From CAYMGQ01 sp964390055 (GTDB lineage: Bacteria; Bacillota; Clostridia; Peptostreptococcales; Natronincolaceae): DNA of 53,648 bases. Below the pieces are notes generated by a model, which saw only the letters and a list, made by a program, of their open reading frames with translations, did no database searches and was not told the origin of the DNA. The stretch covers positions 1-53,648 of the forward strand of contig CAYMGQ010000014.1 in assembly GCA_964390055.1 (NCBI GenBank), read 5' to 3'. This document shows positions 52,674 to 53,648 of the stretch, piece after piece; position 1 is the first letter of the stretch, and each line of letters opens with the position of its first letter. Position numbers and translations under genes: made by a program.

Positions 52674-52967
52674 TTAAATAATCACAAAGATGAGACTTAA
52701 GGCAGTTGCTCCAAACACTAGCTCATATAAAAAACACCGAAGCCCAATCTTATGTTGACAGGTAGAACATTTGCCGCGTAGAATTATATAGCTGAACAAA
52801 GGAATGAGTTCATACCATGTCAATACATGCCCACATGAAGGACAGGCAGACCTTGTTGAAAACCAAGACTGTTTGCTTTGTCTTCTGTCTAAAAAACATT
52901 TAAAGGCACTACCTAGTGATGCTCCTAAAATAAATACTAAAAAATAAAACAAAACAAGGCATTTCAA
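52674..52967 (-). CDS. N-terminal half of a type IV prepilin peptidase
   Basis: 97 residues. The first helix (LVLFYFLVFILGASLGSA) is followed by the prepilin peptidase N-methylase-type domain: RSACPSCGHVLTWYELIPLFSYIILRGKC-C-HKIGLR-LYEL, with four cysteines. The A24 aspartyl peptidase domain is absent: a TAA follows FVII and the next sequence is a short spacer before recD2. It could be a functional N-methylase-like piece, or a broken gene. Start TTG, seven bases after AAGGAG. Confidence 0.75.
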   Translation of the reverse strand: MKCLVLFYFLVFILGASLGSAFKCFLDRRQSKQSWFSTRSACPSCGHVLTWYELIPLFSYIILRGKCSTCQHKIGLRCFLYELVFGATALSLIFVII

Positions 52968-52992
52968 AATAATTCTCCTTTTTGTCGCAATA

Positions 52993-53021
52993 ATTATACC
53001 ACATTATAATACTTTAGTCAA
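52993..53021 (-). promoter_or_regulatory. Promoter of the prepilin peptidase/recD2/anchored-protein unit
   Basis: -35 TTGACT (53016-53021), 17-bp spacer ending GTGG, -10 TATAAT (52993-52998). Divergent from the plus-strand promoter 45 bp away. Confidence 0.8.
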
Positions 53022-53065
53022 CCTATTAAGAAATACGACTAATAATAAGGTGTTTTTATTTTTTC

Positions 53066-53094
53066 TTGAAATTTATAAAAAAATGTGGTATGAT
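53066..53094 (+). promoter_or_regulatory. Promoter of the plus-strand 104-residue gene
   Basis: -35 TTGAAA (53066-53071), 17-bp spacer ending GTGG, -10 TATGAT (53089-53094). Confidence 0.7.
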
Positions 53095-53127
53095 ATGAGT
53101 GCAAATACATAAGAGAGGTGAACACAT

Positions 53128-53442
53128 ATGATAGTATTATCAGGACGCTGGAAAACTGGTCAAAAAATAATGGACAATATTGAGTTATTGAAGTTCGAGT
53201 TGAGAGAAACAAAAAATACCTCGGAAACACAAACAATATATATATATGATATTAATTTTGACGGAACTGATGGAGTTATGCAAATACACACAAAATTTGG
53301 GAAGGTCATGGATACGACATTTTTGAATTGTGGCTTTTCTCGTAACTTAACAATGTCCAGAGATGAGACCTTGCTATTCGTTGCAAATTACTTATTGTCT
53401 CATGTTGATAGTCAAAAACAAACTATCTTACAGAAAACTTAG
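53128..53442 (+). CDS. Small unrecognised protein
   Basis: 104 residues, ATG with AGAGAGGTG in front. Mixed beta/alpha sequence, no membrane segment, no cysteine motif apart from one Cys. No known family. Divergent from the rest of the window and immediately followed by an IS605-type left end. Confidence 0.7.
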   Translation: MIVLSGRWKTGQKIMDNIELLKFELRETKNTSETQTIYIYDINFDGTDGVMQIHTKFGKVMDTTFLNCGFSRNLTMSRDETLLFVANYLLSHVDSQKQTILQKT

Positions 53443-53446
53443 CCGA

Positions 53447-53481
53447 AAGCCCACGACTTTAGTCGTTGGGATGAAGGGCTT
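53447..53481 (+). other. IS605-type left-end hairpin, partial element at window edge
   Basis: AAGCCC/GGGCTT (53447-53452 with 53476-53481) encloses CCCACGACT with AGTCGTTGGG (bulged T, 53450-53470), followed by GGGATGAAGGGCT. It matches the left-end design of the tnpB element at 66-108. Its body continues beyond the window. Confidence 0.7.
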
Positions 53482-53648
53482 ATTAGACACTTGACACCTA
53501 TCTAATATTGGGTTTTGAAACGAGCCTAAACTACCGTTAATTTGTTCGTAGGAACAATTGGTGGTAAAAGTCTAACGGAAACCAATTAGTGGCACTATAC
53601 TTTCGGGTTAGTGCAGAAGTTGGAAAGTATGTTAGAACTTGCTGGCTT
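53482..53648 (+). ncRNA. Structured RNA, probable HEARO/omega RNA of an IscB-type element (cut by window end)
   Basis: Nested pairing is visible: TATTAGA/TCTAATA; GAGCC with GGCTT as an outer closing stem (53522-53526 with 53643-53647); CTACC/GGTGG and AATTTGTTC/GGAACAATT (53531-53564); TCTAAC/GTTAGA (53571-53576 with 53631-53636); CCAAT/GTTGG; GCACTA/TAGTGC (53592-53597 with 53609-53614); and a pseudoknot ATACTTTC/GAAAGTAT (53597-53604 with 53623-53630). A long folded RNA between an IS605 left end and a downstream gene is the layout of IscB elements; a tnpB element here has only about 70 bases of leader. The protein gene itself is outside the window. Confidence 0.55.

Noticed and set aside
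1..53648. CRISPR array, tRNA or rRNA genes
   Set aside because: No regularly spaced repeat series, cloverleaf fold or conserved rRNA segment was noticed on either strand.

Overview
The window is an AT-rich, gene-dense stretch from a low-GC Gram-positive bacterium, most likely an anaerobic Clostridia-type Firmicute. Evidence: strong AGGAGG-type ribosome binding sites, frequent TTG and GTG starts, TTGAC/TATAAT promoters, Ser/His (SipW-type) signal peptidases, Big_2 surface domains, oxygen-sensitive radical SAM enzymes and IS200/IS605 elements. No rRNA, tRNA or CRISPR array is visible. Between the two IS605-type ends, every gene from about 52.97 kb down to 1.6 kb lies on the minus strand. The mix of assembly machines, an extra DNA polymerase, topoisomerase III, a RecD2 helicase and a sigma factor suggests a large plasmid or integrated element; this is inference, because no replication initiator, partition gene or integrase is seen.

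Layout in transcription order on the minus strand. (1) 52.97-49.3 kb: half-length prepilin peptidase, RecD2-like helicase and an anchored protein. (2) 49.0-46.5 kb: sigma-70 family factor, an unknown protein and two tandem SipW-like signal peptidases. (3) 46.4-42.5 kb: topoisomerase III, PIN-PhoH ATPase and a small zinc-ribbon protein. (4) 42.3-38.8 kb: DnaE with an attenuator-like hairpin in its leader. (5) 38.6-25.6 kb: a type IV pilus set (PilB, fused PilM-PilN, PilO-like, PilC, a major pilin and four minor pilins), then a stalk-domain protein. (6) 25.3-15.0 kb: a PH-like protein, a shortened SecA-like motor, two radical SAM proteins, an unknown protein and a 1480-residue protein that has no signal peptide but has a Cys/His/aromatic-rich N-terminus. 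(7) 14.8-10.9 kb: a large RCC1/Big_2 surface protein. (8) 10.7-1.6 kb: a Tad-type set (CpaB, CpaE, CpaF, TadB, TadC), two single-pass proteins and a stand-alone GspE-N-like domain. The ends carry a tnpB element (left) and the start of an IscB-like element with a structured RNA (right).

How the parts may work together. Two related but distinct pilus/secretion machines, their pilins and two signal peptidases form one surface-assembly programme. Region 6 resembles in logic the accessory SecA2/glycosyltransferase/adhesin loci of Gram-positive bacteria, with radical SAM enzymes where the glycosyltransferases would be. This is the best candidate for an undescribed system.

Regulation is unusually legible. 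Twelve minus-strand promoters share a TTGAC -35, exactly 17 bp of spacer and a TATAAT-like -10; several -35 boxes sit in TTGAC-N5-GTCAA palindromes. Several genes have a stem-loop placed exactly between the Shine-Dalgarno sequence and the start codon.
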